Shown here in pieces: positions 1-8,793 of a DNA stretch of 64,000 nt. Position numbers and translations under genes: made by a program. Each line of letters starts with the position of its first letter. Positions within the stretch are counted from its first letter, which is position 1. The notes under the pieces were generated by a model, which was not told the DNA's origin, searched no databases, and saw nothing but the letters and a program-made list of their open reading frames with translations. Origin of the DNA: Haematococcus lacustris (Eukaryota; Chlorophyta; Chlorophyceae; Chlamydomonadales; Haematococcaceae); contig JASKMD010000019.1 of the NCBI GenBank assembly GCA_030144725.1, positions 5,737,105 to 5,801,104 of the forward strand, written 5' to 3'.

Positions 1-1
1 G

Positions 2-1639
2 CAAGCAGCTGAGCAGCAGAATTTCGCGGCCTTAGGCGCGGGGCAGCAGAATGTAGCAGCCCAACAACCCAGCAACGCTGCCCTTGGCGCGGGACAGCCA
101 AATGGAGCGGCCAACGTCCCTCTCTTCAGCTTTACTCCCGTCTCAGGTGTGCAAACAATGCAAACGAATATGCAAGGTGACACAGCGGTCGCAAATGATA
201 ACATTCCATTGCCCTTGTCGACCGCAGTTCCCACCGCGCCCAGTGCGCCTCAGCCCCAACCACAAGCCCAACCTCAGCCTCAGCCTCAGCCTGTGCAGCA
301 TTTGGCCCAAGAGGTCGCCGCTGCAGCGACAGTGGTCGCAGCGGCCGGGCCAGGAGAGGCCAAAACAGCGGCAATTAATGCCTTCACAACCTCAGCCCAA
401 CAGCTGCTGAATGCAGCTGGGCGCCTGCACGCTGTAGAGCCGGTGAGCCGTGCAGAATCAGCAGCTTTGCATGTAGAGCCCACCCAAGTGGCCAGAAGCA
501 ATGTCAGAGTCACGCTCCCTGTAATTAAGAAATGGAGCAGCAAGGACTTGCTAGAGGGCAGGGACTTTGACATGTTTGTCACTGACGTGCGACGCTATGC
601 GTCTGCATTGAATCAGGAGCTCACTGAGACACTCCTGCTCCACTCAACAGATGACCTACGCAAGGTGGTTGGTGTCAAGGTGAGCCAAGCCCACAGCCAG
701 GGCAAGGCTATGACAGCCGATGAAGTGATAACTTACATGAAAGAGCTGATAGGGTACCACCTGCATGACACCAAGCACATTGCCATGAATCGGCTAGTGC
801 AAGGCCTTGTGAAGCAGCAACCAGGCCAAGCCGTGCTAGAGTACGCAGTAGCGTTCAGGTTAGAGGCCCTCAAGGCTGCTGAAGTGCCGCAGCCCATCCT
901 CTGTGACATGTTTGTCAGAGGTCTCACACCCGACCTGCGTCAGAAGTGCGCACGAGATAGTGACGGTCTGGTATGGACTGATCTGAATGCATGCATCCAG
1001 TATGCTGCAGGCAAAGAGGCAGGCATGGCCAGCACCACCAAACCTGTTGTGGCAGTAGCACCAGATGCACAGCACAATGCTGTAGTTGCTTTGCCCAAGT
1101 GGAACAGGGGTGATCGGTCTAATGGCCGTGGTGGTTTCTCTCAAAGAGCCTTTGCTGCTCGCAATGCGCAGGGCATGTCAGTGTCGGATGATGGCCGCCA
1201 CATCCAGAATGTGGATGGCAGCTGGCGTGAAGTGGGTGGTCAGCCTGCGCAGCAGCGTTATGTCCCAGCGGCTCAGCCCGCCCACCCTCCAACCCACCCT
1301 CCAACCCACCCTTCCAGCGCAGCTGTGCCACAGCATGAGCCAGCGCCGCACCATGCAAGGGGTGCTAGGGGTGCGCGCCAGTATAGGTACAACCCGTACG
1401 CAGCACCTCCGCCTATGGGGCGTGGCAGGGGGCGTGGTGGCCAGCTTTCAGGATCAGCGCCAGGCCGGGGGATGCCACCGAGCCGAGGCAGGGGCCGTGG
1501 ATACCCGCGTCAGGTTAGCATCTGGCAGCCAGCTGAGACCTGGCCTGTGGCAGCAGCCCCTGAGTATCAGCCAGAGCTTTGCGAGGGCTGTGGCTATCCA
1601 TTCCCAGAGTGCCAGTGCCCTTACGAGGCTGGTTACTAG
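2..1639 (+). CDS. Gag-like polyprotein of chromovirus, 5' partial
   Basis: The frame is open from base 2, so the true start is outside the window; the first ATG inside is at 158. The N-terminal part is Ala/Gln/Pro-rich with an imperfect repeat of the form AALGAGQ-N. Roughly bases 510-1020 encode a helical retrotransposon Gag domain (WSSKDLLEGRDF at its start, then FVRGLTPDLRQK). The C-terminal third is Gly/Arg-rich (several RGRG runs, likely RNA binding) and ends in a cysteine cluster CEGC-x6-CQC. That cluster resembles a nucleocapsid knuckle but is not the canonical CCHC. The ORF stops at TAG 1637-1639, and the same frame stays open into pol. Family assignment rests on position and domain character. 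Confidence 0.85.
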   Translation, partial: QAAEQQNFAALGAGQQNVAAQQPSNAALGAGQPNGAANVPLFSFTPVSGVQTMQTNMQGDTAVANDNIPLPLSTAVPTAPSAPQPQPQAQPQPQPQPVQHLAQEVAAAATVVAAAGPGEAKTAAINAFTTSAQQLLNAAGRLHAVEPVSRAESAALHVEPTQVARSNVRVTLPVIKKWSSKDLLEGRDFDMFVTDVRRYASALNQELTETLLLHSTDDLRKVVGVKVSQAHSQGKAMTADEVITYMKELIGYHLHDTKHIAMNRLVQGLVKQQPGQAVLEYAVAFRLEALKAAEVPQPILCDMFVRGLTPDLRQKCARDSDGLVWTDLNACIQYAAGKEAGMASTTKPVVAVAPDAQHNAVVALPKWNRGDRSNGRGGFSQRAFAARNAQGMSVSDDGRHIQNVDGSWREVGGQPAQQRYVPAAQPAHPPTHPPTHPSSAAVPQHEPAPHHARGARGARQYRYNPYAAPPPMGRGRGRGGQLSGSAPGRGMPPSRGRGRGYPRQVSIWQPAETWPVAAAPEYQPELCEGCGYPFPECQCPYEAGY

Positions 1640-4600
1640 GATTTTGCCTGGAATAGAAATGGATGTATCTTACCAGGTTCTGAGCAGGGCCAGCTGCCGA
1701 ACACATTGGTGTATGTAAGAGATGTACACAATGATGTCTCTGAGCAACCGTTCCTGACTCCCAACATCCTTGGCGCTGTCTGCACGCCAATAAAAACAAA
1801 GCAGCTAGCCCTCCCTTTTGTCTTCACAGCAAGGCTTGGAGGCAGAGAATGTGTGGCTATGATTGACACAGGCGCCACGTACACAATCCTGTCAGAAAAG
1901 TGGCTAAATACCAACCCAACAGCAGACGTCACTCTAGCACCACTGGAGCACAAGGTGCAGGTGCTTGCAGCAAACAATGTTGTGCTACCCATTACCAGCC
2001 AGGTGCATGGAATGGTGTGCATGCAAAAGTCGTTGACACCTGTCGTGGCAAAAATTCTGCCTCAAATGCTTGATGGCATTGATCTGATTCTTGGTGCTGA
2101 TTGGCAAAAGTCGCATAACGCGCTACTAGACGTCAGCACTAACATCTGCCACATCCAAGTTCAAGGCAAAAAACACAAGCTTCATTCTCAACATCTCAAA
2201 CTTCAACCTGGCATTGCAGTCTTGACCCACATGGCAAACAGCAACAAGCCTGTGGAACAGTGCAGCGCGCAGCAAGCAGCGCGAGCACTCAGGAAAGACT
2301 GCCCAAGTGTCTTGGTGTTGGTGCAACCTGATGATGGTGATGCTGATGAAGGATGGCACAGTGGGTCGCTTGCTTCTGTGATTGCGAGCAGTGCAAAAAA
2401 ATCAAAAACTGAACAACATGTGCATGGGCTCATGCCACAGAGTGAGGTGGATTCCCTGGTGCATGACATGTATCCCGAGGTCTTCCAAGACATGCCATCA
2501 GGGCTGCCACCTGACCGTGGAGTCGGGCATACCATTCGCATGGCGCCTGATCACGTGCCACCTTATCAGCGTCCAAGGCGCTACACCCTCAAAGAAATGA
2601 ATGAAATGAAAAAGCAAGTGGCCGAGCTGCTAGCTAAAAAGCTCATTGAGCCTAGCTGCAGTCCTTACGGCGCTCCAGTCCTGTTTGTAGAAAAGCGTGA
2701 TGGGACATTGAGGATGTGTGTCGACTACCGAGCACTAAACAAGCTCACAGTACGGGATAGGTATCCCCTACCACGCATTGATGACCTCTTTGACAAACTA
2801 CAAGGCAAAACAATCTTCAGCTCATTGGATCTGCAGAGCGGTTACCACCAGATTCGTATCACCCCTGAGGATGTGCCAAAGACGGCATTTGTGACACCTG
2901 AGGGCCAGTTCCAGTACAAAGTGCTGAGCTTTGGGTTGACAAATGCACCGGCTACATTCCAACGTGTCATGAACCGTGTGTTTGAGAAACAGCTCAAAGA
3001 GGGCTTTGTGCTCGTGTATCTGGACGACATCCTGGTGATGAGCAGCTCACCAAAAGAGCATGCTATGCATTTAAAAGAAGTACTGCAAGTAATGAAAGAC
3101 AACCAGTTGTATGCCAAACTGAGCAAGTGTGACTTCAACAGACCAGAACTGAAGTTCTTGGGGCATATCGTCGGCAGGCAAGGAATTGCAGTAGACCCTG
3201 CCAAGGTGCAAGTCATCAAGGAGTGGCCTGTCCCTACATCTCTCAAAGAGCTACAAGCTTTCCTGGGGTTGGCCAACTTCTTCCGGCGATTCATTGCTGG
3301 TTACAGCACCGTCGCTGCCCCACTAACACACTTGACCGGTGAGAAAGTGGCTGCCGGTACCAACTGGCAACAACTGGGAGAGCCTGCTTTAAGAGCTTTC
3401 AACGCTCTCAAGCAAGCTCTATGCTCCACTCCAGTGCTGGCGCTCCCTGATCCCAACCAGCCGTTTGAAGTGTGGTCTGATGCCTCACTGGTCGGCACGG
3501 GAGGTGTTCTCTTGCAAGGTGGTAGAGTGGTGGCATACACCAGCCACAAGTTCTCCCCTGCACAGATGAAATACACCACAGGAGAGCAAGAACTTCTGGG
3601 TATCATCAGAGCACTGCAAGAATGGCGCTGCTACCTTGACGGGGCCGTGCATGTGACCATTGTGACTGACCACAACCCATTGATCTATCTCAAGACACAG
3701 ACAAATCTCTCCAGGCGGCAAGCCCGATGGATGGAGTTCCTGGCACGCTTTAACCATCACATTGAGTACAAGCCAGGCAAGGGCAATGTGGCAGATCCAC
3801 TGAGTCGCAATCCTGCTCTGACATACCAGATGACCAGCACTGGCAGTGATGACGATGACGGAGAGCCTATCATGGTCTCCGTTGGTGCCGCCCTATGTGT
3901 GTCTGGCGTGTATGCCCTGGTGTTGACACGGCGCCAAGCTGGGCTGCTGCAACAGCAGTCCACTGGTCAGCCTCCACCGGCTGCGCCATGCCCTCCAGCT
4001 GATACACGCCGCCACAGACGCCCATGCGCTGATGGCCGGGCTGTCGTCCCTTACCCTGTTGCCCCATGTGATGAGTGGCCTGGTGGGGGGGAGACCCAGC
4101 TGGACTCGGCCACACACACACCTGCGGCGAGCACCGAGTACAGCACGACAACAGGTGACTCACTCATAGAGGCAATTATCAAAGGCTACAGCACCGACGA
4201 GCGGTTCGCTGATCGTGCCTATACACAAGCCTATGAGTTGAGTGAAGCAGGGCTATGGATGTCCGGTGGCAAGGTGGTTGTGCCTAAGAGCCCCCTTGTC
4301 AGGAGGCAGGTGCTTGAGTCATGCCATGATGCCAACTATGCTGGTCACATGGGCATCAGCAAAACATGGCATGGCGTGAACCGCTACTTCACGTGGCCGG
4401 GCATGCGCAAGGATGTGGAGGACTATGTGCGGCAATGTGATGCCTGCCAGCGCAACAAGCCCAGCACCCGTCTCAAGGCCGGCAAGCTCCAACCCCTGTC
4501 TATACCTGGTCGTCGCTGGGAAAGCATAAGTATGGACATGATTGTAAAACTGCCCAAGAGTGGGAAGCAAAACTATGACAGCATCATGGTCTATGTCGAC

Positions 4601-5644
4601 AGGCTCAGCAAGATGGTGCATCTGGTCCCTACACACGAGGCAATCAGTGCTGCAGACGCTGCCCGGCTGTTCTATCGTGAAGTGGTGCGGCTACATGGCC
4701 TGCCGGCCTCGGTCGTGAGTGACCGTGGTCCTATCTTCAACAGCCAGTACTGGAGGCATGTGTGCGAGCTGTGCCACACCCAGCTGTGTATGTCCAGTGC
4801 CTACCATCCTGAGACTGACGGCCAGACCGAAAGAGCTAACAGAATCATTGAAGAAATGCTAAGACATTATGTCGATGAGAACCACAGTGACTGGGCAGAC
4901 CACTTGCCTTGGGTTGAGTTCGCCATAAACAACTCATGGCACGAGACGGTGCGCAATTCGCCATTCTTCCTCAATTATGGCCAGCATCCGCTGACGCCAG
5001 CTGTGATGGACCTACCACGCAAAGTGCCTAAGGCAGCTGAGTTTGTGGAGGGTATCGAAAAGGCTGTGCGGAAAGCCAAACAATGCTGGCGAGTGGCTCA
5101 GCAGCGGATGAAAGCTTTGGTCGATGGCAAGCGACGTGAAGTCTCGTATCACCCGGGTGCACAGGTGTTGCTCAGTACTGTCAACATGAGAAACAACCAA
5201 AATGAGCAAGGAGTGCGAAAACTGAAACCACGCTATGTGGGGCCCTTCACAGTGCTGCGGATGATTGGCAAGGTGGCAGTACAACTGCATCTGCCTCCTA
5301 GCTGGAACCGCATGCACAACGTGTTCCATGTGTCACTAGTCAAGCCCTACTGTGGGAACCAAACGCCTAACTTAGCGGCACCGCCTCCTGTGCAGTGGCT
5401 AGAAGGAGAACCTGTCTATGAGGTTGAGAAGCTGCTGGCTCACAGGGTCGTGAAGCTCAAAGGCCGCAACCGGGGCAAGGGCCGGCCCAAGAGCAAAGAG
5501 GCGAAGAAAGGCTTGGAGTTCCTAGTTCGGTGGGCTGGCTACTCTGAGGAGCATGACACGTGGGAGCCACAAAAGAACCTCCTGAACTGTGAAGAGGCAA
5601 TGCAAGCTTACATTGAAGAGCATGGAGCACTGCCAGAGCTCTAG
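1640..5644 (+). CDS. Pol polyprotein (protease-RT-RNase H-integrase-chromodomain)
   Basis: The frame is identical to gag and open from the codon after the gag amber stop. The first in-frame ATG (1859) falls inside the protease active site (MIDTGAT), so independent initiation at ATG would destroy the protease; expression most likely needs readthrough of the TAG. Domains in order: retropepsin (DTG at about 1865), reverse transcriptase with YLDD at 3017-3028, RNase H (first Asp in WSDAS near 3479), integrase zinc-binding HHCC module (HDANYAGH to CDAC, about 4322-4450), the integrase DDE core (SMDMI, VSDRGP, HPETDGQTERAN), and a chromodomain with FLVRWAGY and DTWEP near 5520-5570. All catalytic signatures look intact. 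Chromodomains of this group direct integration to particular chromatin. Confidence 0.96.
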   Translation, partial: DFAWNRNGCILPGSEQGQLPNTLVYVRDVHNDVSEQPFLTPNILGAVCTPIKTKQLALPFVFTARLGGRECVAMIDTGATYTILSEKWLNTNPTADVTLAPLEHKVQVLAANNVVLPITSQVHGMVCMQKSLTPVVAKILPQMLDGIDLILGADWQKSHNALLDVSTNICHIQVQGKKHKLHSQHLKLQPGIAVLTHMANSNKPVEQCSAQQAARALRKDCPSVLVLVQPDDGDADEGWHSGSLASVIASSAKKSKTEQHVHGLMPQSEVDSLVHDMYPEVFQDMPSGLPPDRGVGHTIRMAPDHVPPYQRPRRYTLKEMNEMKKQVAELLAKKLIEPSCSPYGAPVLFVEKRDGTLRMCVDYRALNKLTVRDRYPLPRIDDLFDKLQGKTIFSSLDLQSGYHQIRITPEDVPKTAFVTPEGQFQYKVLSFGLTNAPATFQRVMNRVFEKQLKEGFVLVYLDDILVMSSSPKEHAMHLKEVLQVMKDNQLYAKLSKCDFNRPELKFLGHIVGRQGIAVDPAKVQVIKEWPVPTSLKELQAFLGLANFFRRFIAGYSTVAAPLTHLTGEKVAAGTNWQQLGEPALRAFNALKQALCSTPVLALPDPNQPFEVWSDASLVGTGGVLLQGGRVVAYTSHKFSPAQMKYTTGEQELLGIIRALQEWRCYLDGAVHVTIVTDHNPLIYLKTQTNLSRRQARWMEFLARFNHHIEYKPGKGNVADPLSRNPALTYQMTSTGSDDDDGEPIMVSVGAALCVSGVYALVLTRRQAGLLQQQSTGQPPPAAPCPPADTRRHRRPCADGRAVVPYPVAPCDEWPGGGETQLDSATHTPAASTEYSTTTGDSLIEAIIKGYSTDERFADRAYTQAYELSEAGLWMSGGKVVVPKSPLVRRQVLESCHDANYAGHMGISKTWHGVNRYFTWPGMRKDVEDYVRQCDACQRNKPSTRLKAGKLQPLSIPGRRWESISMDMIVKLPKSGKQNYDSIMVYVDRLSKMVHLVPTHEAISAADAARLFYREVVRLHGLPASVVSDRGPIFNSQYWRHVCELCHTQLCMSSAYHPETDGQTERANRIIEEMLRHYVDENHSDWADHLPWVEFAINNSWHETVRNSPFFLNYGQHPLTPAVMDLPRKVPKAAEFVEGIEKAVRKAKQCWRVAQQRMKALVDGKRREVSYHPGAQVLLSTVNMRNNQNEQGVRKLKPRYVGPFTVLRMIGKVAVQLHLPPSWNRMHNVFHVSLVKPYCGNQTPNLAAPPPVQWLEGEPVYEVEKLLAHRVVKLKGRNRGKGRPKSKEAKKGLEFLVRWAGYSEEHDTWEPQKNLLNCEEAMQAYIEEHGALPEL

Positions 5645-5774
5645 ATTTCAAGCTCTTTACTAATGCTTTTGACACTAAGCGTTGAGGCGCGAGTCCCGGC
5701 ACTACCGCAAGTAGCCGGGGCGGGGCAATCACCTAGACACACCAGCTGAGGACAGCTGATTCAACAATGAACCT

Positions 5775-5786
5775 GGTGGGGGGGAA
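5775..5786 (+). promoter_or_regulatory. Polypurine tract for plus-strand priming
   Basis: GGTGGGGGGGAA lies directly before the TGTAACG start of the 3' LTR. This is the expected place and composition for the polypurine tract that primes plus-strand DNA synthesis. Confidence 0.85.
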
Positions 5787-5979
5787 TGTAACGTGGGAAT
5801 GCGCCAGGCTATTATGCCAATAAGGCCGCCCGTTCGTATACCCTCTAATAACCAGTGTGTAGTAGGAAGTGTGGTGACCGGTGTCAAAAGCCGGGTTCGA
5901 CTCCCGGAGATCTCTCCGTTGACTACGCCCTGAGATCTTGAGCCACACAACCTATTATTCGCTGGTTTAACACGTAACA
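5787..5979 (+). repeat. 3' LTR (193 bp)
   Basis: The LTR begins TGTAACGTG and ends CACGTAACA, so it has the TG..CA ends with an 8/9 inverted match. It directly follows the polypurine tract. It is short for a Gypsy LTR. The five bases after it (GCAAC, 5980-5984) should recur before the 5' LTR outside the window as the target-site duplication. The LTR contains a tRNA-like T arm at 5891-5907 (see separate entry). Confidence 0.85.
5891..5907 (+). other. tRNA T-arm / pol III B-box-like hairpin inside the LTR
   Basis: Stem CCGGG (5891-5895), seven-base loop TTCGACT and stem CCCGG (5903-5907) form a perfect five-pair T arm. The B-box consensus GGTTCGANTCC matches at every base (5894-5904). I could not find a convincing D arm, A box or pairing acceptor stem upstream, so this is not a complete tRNA gene. 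It may be a tRNA-derived remnant or an internal pol III promoter half. Confidence 0.6.
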
Positions 5980-5983
5980 GCAA

Positions 5984-6177
5984 CGGCTCAAATTTAAATC
6001 ACTAACTTTGACGCTGTGCACGGCCTACCCAGTGTATAATTATTCTGGATGGGTGAAAGGTAGCTGGCTGGGTTGGCTAGATTATGAATCATCTAGCATA
6101 ACATTTGGCGCAGTGGGTGCAAAGTTACAGCCGTCCTACTACCAGGGGTAGGTTTCCTGTTAGTTGGGGGCGCCTGA
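5984..6177 (+). mobile_element. Right-end fragment of inverted-repeat transposon (family T1)
   Basis: About 190 bp match the right end of the complete element at 21663-22886. Shared stretches include GGCTCAAATTT, GATGGGTGAAAGGTAGC, CATCTAGCATAACATTTGGC and CCGTCCTACTACCAGGGGT. It ends in GTTGGGGGCGCCTGA (6163-6177), one base different from the perfect terminus of the complete copy. Homology starts almost exactly at the LTR edge, so the retrotransposon interrupted this copy and the left part should be upstream of the window. Confidence 0.8.
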
Positions 6178-6839
6178 CTGCTGGTGCATAAGAGTGTTGG
6201 GTGTGCCATGAGTCGTAACACATTGCTTGCTGGTGCCTGCATCGCAATGAGAAGTGAAGTCACCAACAAAGGGTCTACAGTATGGTAGCCTTTTGCGTCA
6301 GGCCATGGTAATGGTAGGTTTGCATGCAGACGTGTCTTGCGGTGTGCATGGGGTGGGGTGGCGTGGGGTGGCTGATGTGCTGCGACGGGAAGAGGAATGT
6401 CACGGGTAAGTCATTCAACCCTTCAGATTCTTTTAGCAGTGGCGATGGACTTGTGAATGGTGACATGAGTAAGGTTTGAGTGTGGTATGTCGCTCTTAAG
6501 CTAGCTCCCTAGCATTTTATGCGATGCAAGATCTGTGCAGCACAGACTGTGCTCCCGTTGCATGCTAGCATGCAGATGAACAACATCCCGCTGTGTCCTG
6601 TGATCGGGCCAACCATTGGCTCTAGACGGGGAGCTCTGGACGGCACCACGCCTGAAAGCAGCCCTGCAGTGCAAGGGGGTGCGGTCCAGGCGGTCGGAGT
6701 AGGCTAGAAAATTCTGCAAGGCAGAGTCGGGTCACGCCAAAGGGTGAGGAGGCGGCCCTGATTGATGGATTGCCGTGCTTTCTTCTCCAACAGCTGTGTC
6801 GTTGAGTAATGAACAAGGTAATAACGAGACATGTTAATA
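6178..6839. other. Gene-free stretch
   Basis: No ORF here has coding character, splice signals or similarity that I recognise. The DNA is mixed-composition, with short T/G-rich stretches around 6340-6370, and is probably decayed repeat sequence. Confidence 0.5.
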
Positions 6840-7289
6840 ACTCAGAGTGGTCAGCTCACAACATGCCGATTTGTGCAAGGGGGTCCTTTTTTCTGTGTGG
6901 CTGGCTAGAGAGACCTTTATCAAATCGCACCTCGTTGCAATGTCGCGTTATTTCTTGCCCAACGACGGTCTTCTGACGCCGCCTGCACCAATGAAAGGCT
7001 CGTGGAGCAAGCCTGGCGGGCTGAAATGAGATTGTACTTCTGGCTCGATAGCAGGCGCAGTTCCATCCCTGATGCCGCTACATACCACTAGAACAATCGA
7101 TGGTGAGCAGCTGAGGTGTATCCGCGCTCGCTTGCGCCGGCATGTCCTCACTCGCAAGAGTTAACGCGCCGCTTGCCAGTAGATGCGCAATATTTCGCAG
7201 CTGCCAGTGTGATGAACGCTATCGAAAACGGTTCAGTATTGAAAGTGTAGTTGCATGAAGATTACCAACCCCATGTTGGGGACTCCTGA
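6840..7289 (-). mobile_element. Family T1 left-end copy, inverted and truncated
   Basis: Read on the minus strand, this begins at the terminus GTTGGGGACTCCTGA (7275-7289) with the subterminal palindrome CCCAACATGGGGTTGG. It then matches the copy starting at 58207: shared features include the TTTTCGATAGCG stretch, GGCAAGCGGCGCGTTAAC, the ATTGTTCTAG segment, and the TTTCAGCCCGCC to CATTGGTGCAGGCGG segment found again at 59302-59345. No opposite terminus is visible before 6177, so the copy is truncated or diverged. Confidence 0.65.
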
Positions 7290-7299
7290 CCTGCACCAT

Positions 7300-7425
7300 T
7301 AGGTCACCCCCGCCATTGGCTGCACCCCTGATAAACTCCGACCGGTCTTTAAGAGTTTTACAGCGATTTTTGCGCAGGGCGGTGCAGCTCATTAAAGCGA
7401 AGCTAGCGGGCTGCTCGGGCTGATG
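7300..7425 (+). repeat. Dispersed repeat shared with 58609-58714
   Basis: GGTCACCCCCG followed by a stretch ending GCTAGCGGGCTGCTCGGGC recurs at 58609-58714 in the same orientation with scattered mismatches. It sits next to T1-type sequence in both places. I do not recognise a coding function. Confidence 0.6.
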
Positions 7426-8793
7426 TGCACCTGTGCCGGGGCGGGCGGGGGTGTTGGAAGTTGGGGTCGCGTTGTGTCGGGAATGGGCTGCTTAGTGGGG
7501 CTGGGATCAGCGAGCAGCTATCGCGCTCAATGGCTCAGCTACATGGCCGCGCTCATTTTTTTTGTGTCTCGTGACCCCATGTCAGATTTCACTAAATGTG
7601 GGTCTTGTTTCTGTCCTCGTTACTGCCCAACCAGGACGTCATTTGCTGAGCTGACAAGTGCAACTGCTTTGTTGTGAGGAGTCCCAACGTGTCTATTGGC
7701 TAGAAACGCGATGCCCTCCTTTGTCGGCCGTCTGTGCTGCTGTAAAGTTGACACTCATGCACCATGCACCCAGTCACAATTTCGGTTATAAGTACGCTGC
7801 CGATCAGTGCGGGCCGTATTTGCTTCTGTGTATTGACTCCCCATGCACCTTACACTGAGCCACATCCATTGTCCGCCTCATATTCAGCCTCCAGCTCCTC
7901 ACTTAGTAGCTCTCTCCGCACCAAACGACGCAATTCCCTACGTCCATCTTGCCTCTCCCACCCCATGTGCATGCGATATCGTTCACAGTGTTTGTTGGTC
8001 AGTTTGCCAAAGCACACCTCATCATGCAGCAAATCGGAATGGAATAACATCAACAATGCATAACACTCTTCGTCTTCCCTCACCTCCTTCACAGTGTGAT
8101 TGCTCGGGAGCCACAAGTTCCAATGTATTGGCCGCCTTGTGCAACATTCGATTCTGCGACTTGTACCTGGCTGCAGGTTCAGCAATGTTCCGCCGTCGCG
8201 GTGACGCACTAGTATGGGAGAGGGTCTCGATGTGTTCTGGGACGCAACAGCACTGTTGCGTGGTAAACTAAAAAGTTGCAATGTCCAGAAATATGCGAAA
8301 TTTACGCCGCGCTTGGTCCAGGCTGCTTATAGCAGTCGCTATGAGTGTCTGCGAAGCCCAAGAACACGTCGCATGTTGGGGGCCAGCCACCCGGCAAACC
8401 ATTGGGGCTGGCTGCACACTCGTCAGGCCACGAGCATTCCATCGCACCAGTCGGCGGCTTCATCCGTGCAGAAATGAGTAAGATGTTATCTCTTGAGCCA
8501 TGGGGGTGCAGCCAATGGCGGGGGTGACCATTAGAGTTAACAGTAAGGCTAGTTGGATGTATGCACCCTACTGCATCGTTTGCCTTGCACCAACCTCTTG
8601 GTAGTGCAGGCAATGGCAACACGTGAAAAAGGGTAAAGAACGGCAAAGCGGCTCAATGGCTGCCGTCTTGGGCGTTGCAAGCAAATCTCTTGTAGTGCAC
8701 CTTACACGCTTCAAGCCATGGAGTACGTCACGAAAGCATCCAATGTGATGCATTTACTCGACACCATTGCCGTTGTATAGCGACCTCCTACCC
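7426..8793. other. Gene-free stretch downstream of the JmjC-like gene
   Basis: Several overlapping ORFs of 60-145 codons occur on both strands, but none has recognisable domains or splice structure. The minus-strand part near 8700-8793 is probably the 3' untranslated region of the neighbouring gene. Confidence 0.4.
8701..8705 (-). terminator. TGTAA polyadenylation signal of JmjC-like gene
   Basis: TGTAA on the minus strand lies about 90 bases after the TAA stop at 8794-8796. TGTAA is the usual poly(A) signal of chlamydomonadalean nuclear genes. Confidence 0.5.

Larger units (their letters stand above)
1..5979 (+). mobile_element. Ty3/Gypsy chromovirus LTR retrotransposon, 5' end outside window
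   Basis: The element runs in the order gag, protease, reverse transcriptase, RNase H, integrase, chromodomain, polypurine tract, 3' LTR, which is the Ty3/Gypsy order. The C-terminal chromodomain places it in the chromovirus group. The 5' LTR, primer-binding site and gag start lie upstream of base 1, so LTR divergence cannot be used to date it. Pol is uninterrupted over about 1,330 codons, which suggests a young or recently active copy. Immediately after the LTR the sequence continues as the right-hand end of a separate DNA transposon (5984-6177), so this element inserted into an older repeat. Confidence 0.95.

Noticed and set aside
5891..5907. A complete tRNA gene in the LTR
   Set aside because: Only the T arm folds; no D arm, anticodon arm or matching acceptor stem could be paired.
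8214..8477. Small plus-strand ORFs in the 7.4-8.7 kb interval
   Set aside because: No start context, splice pattern or similarity; lengths are expected by chance.
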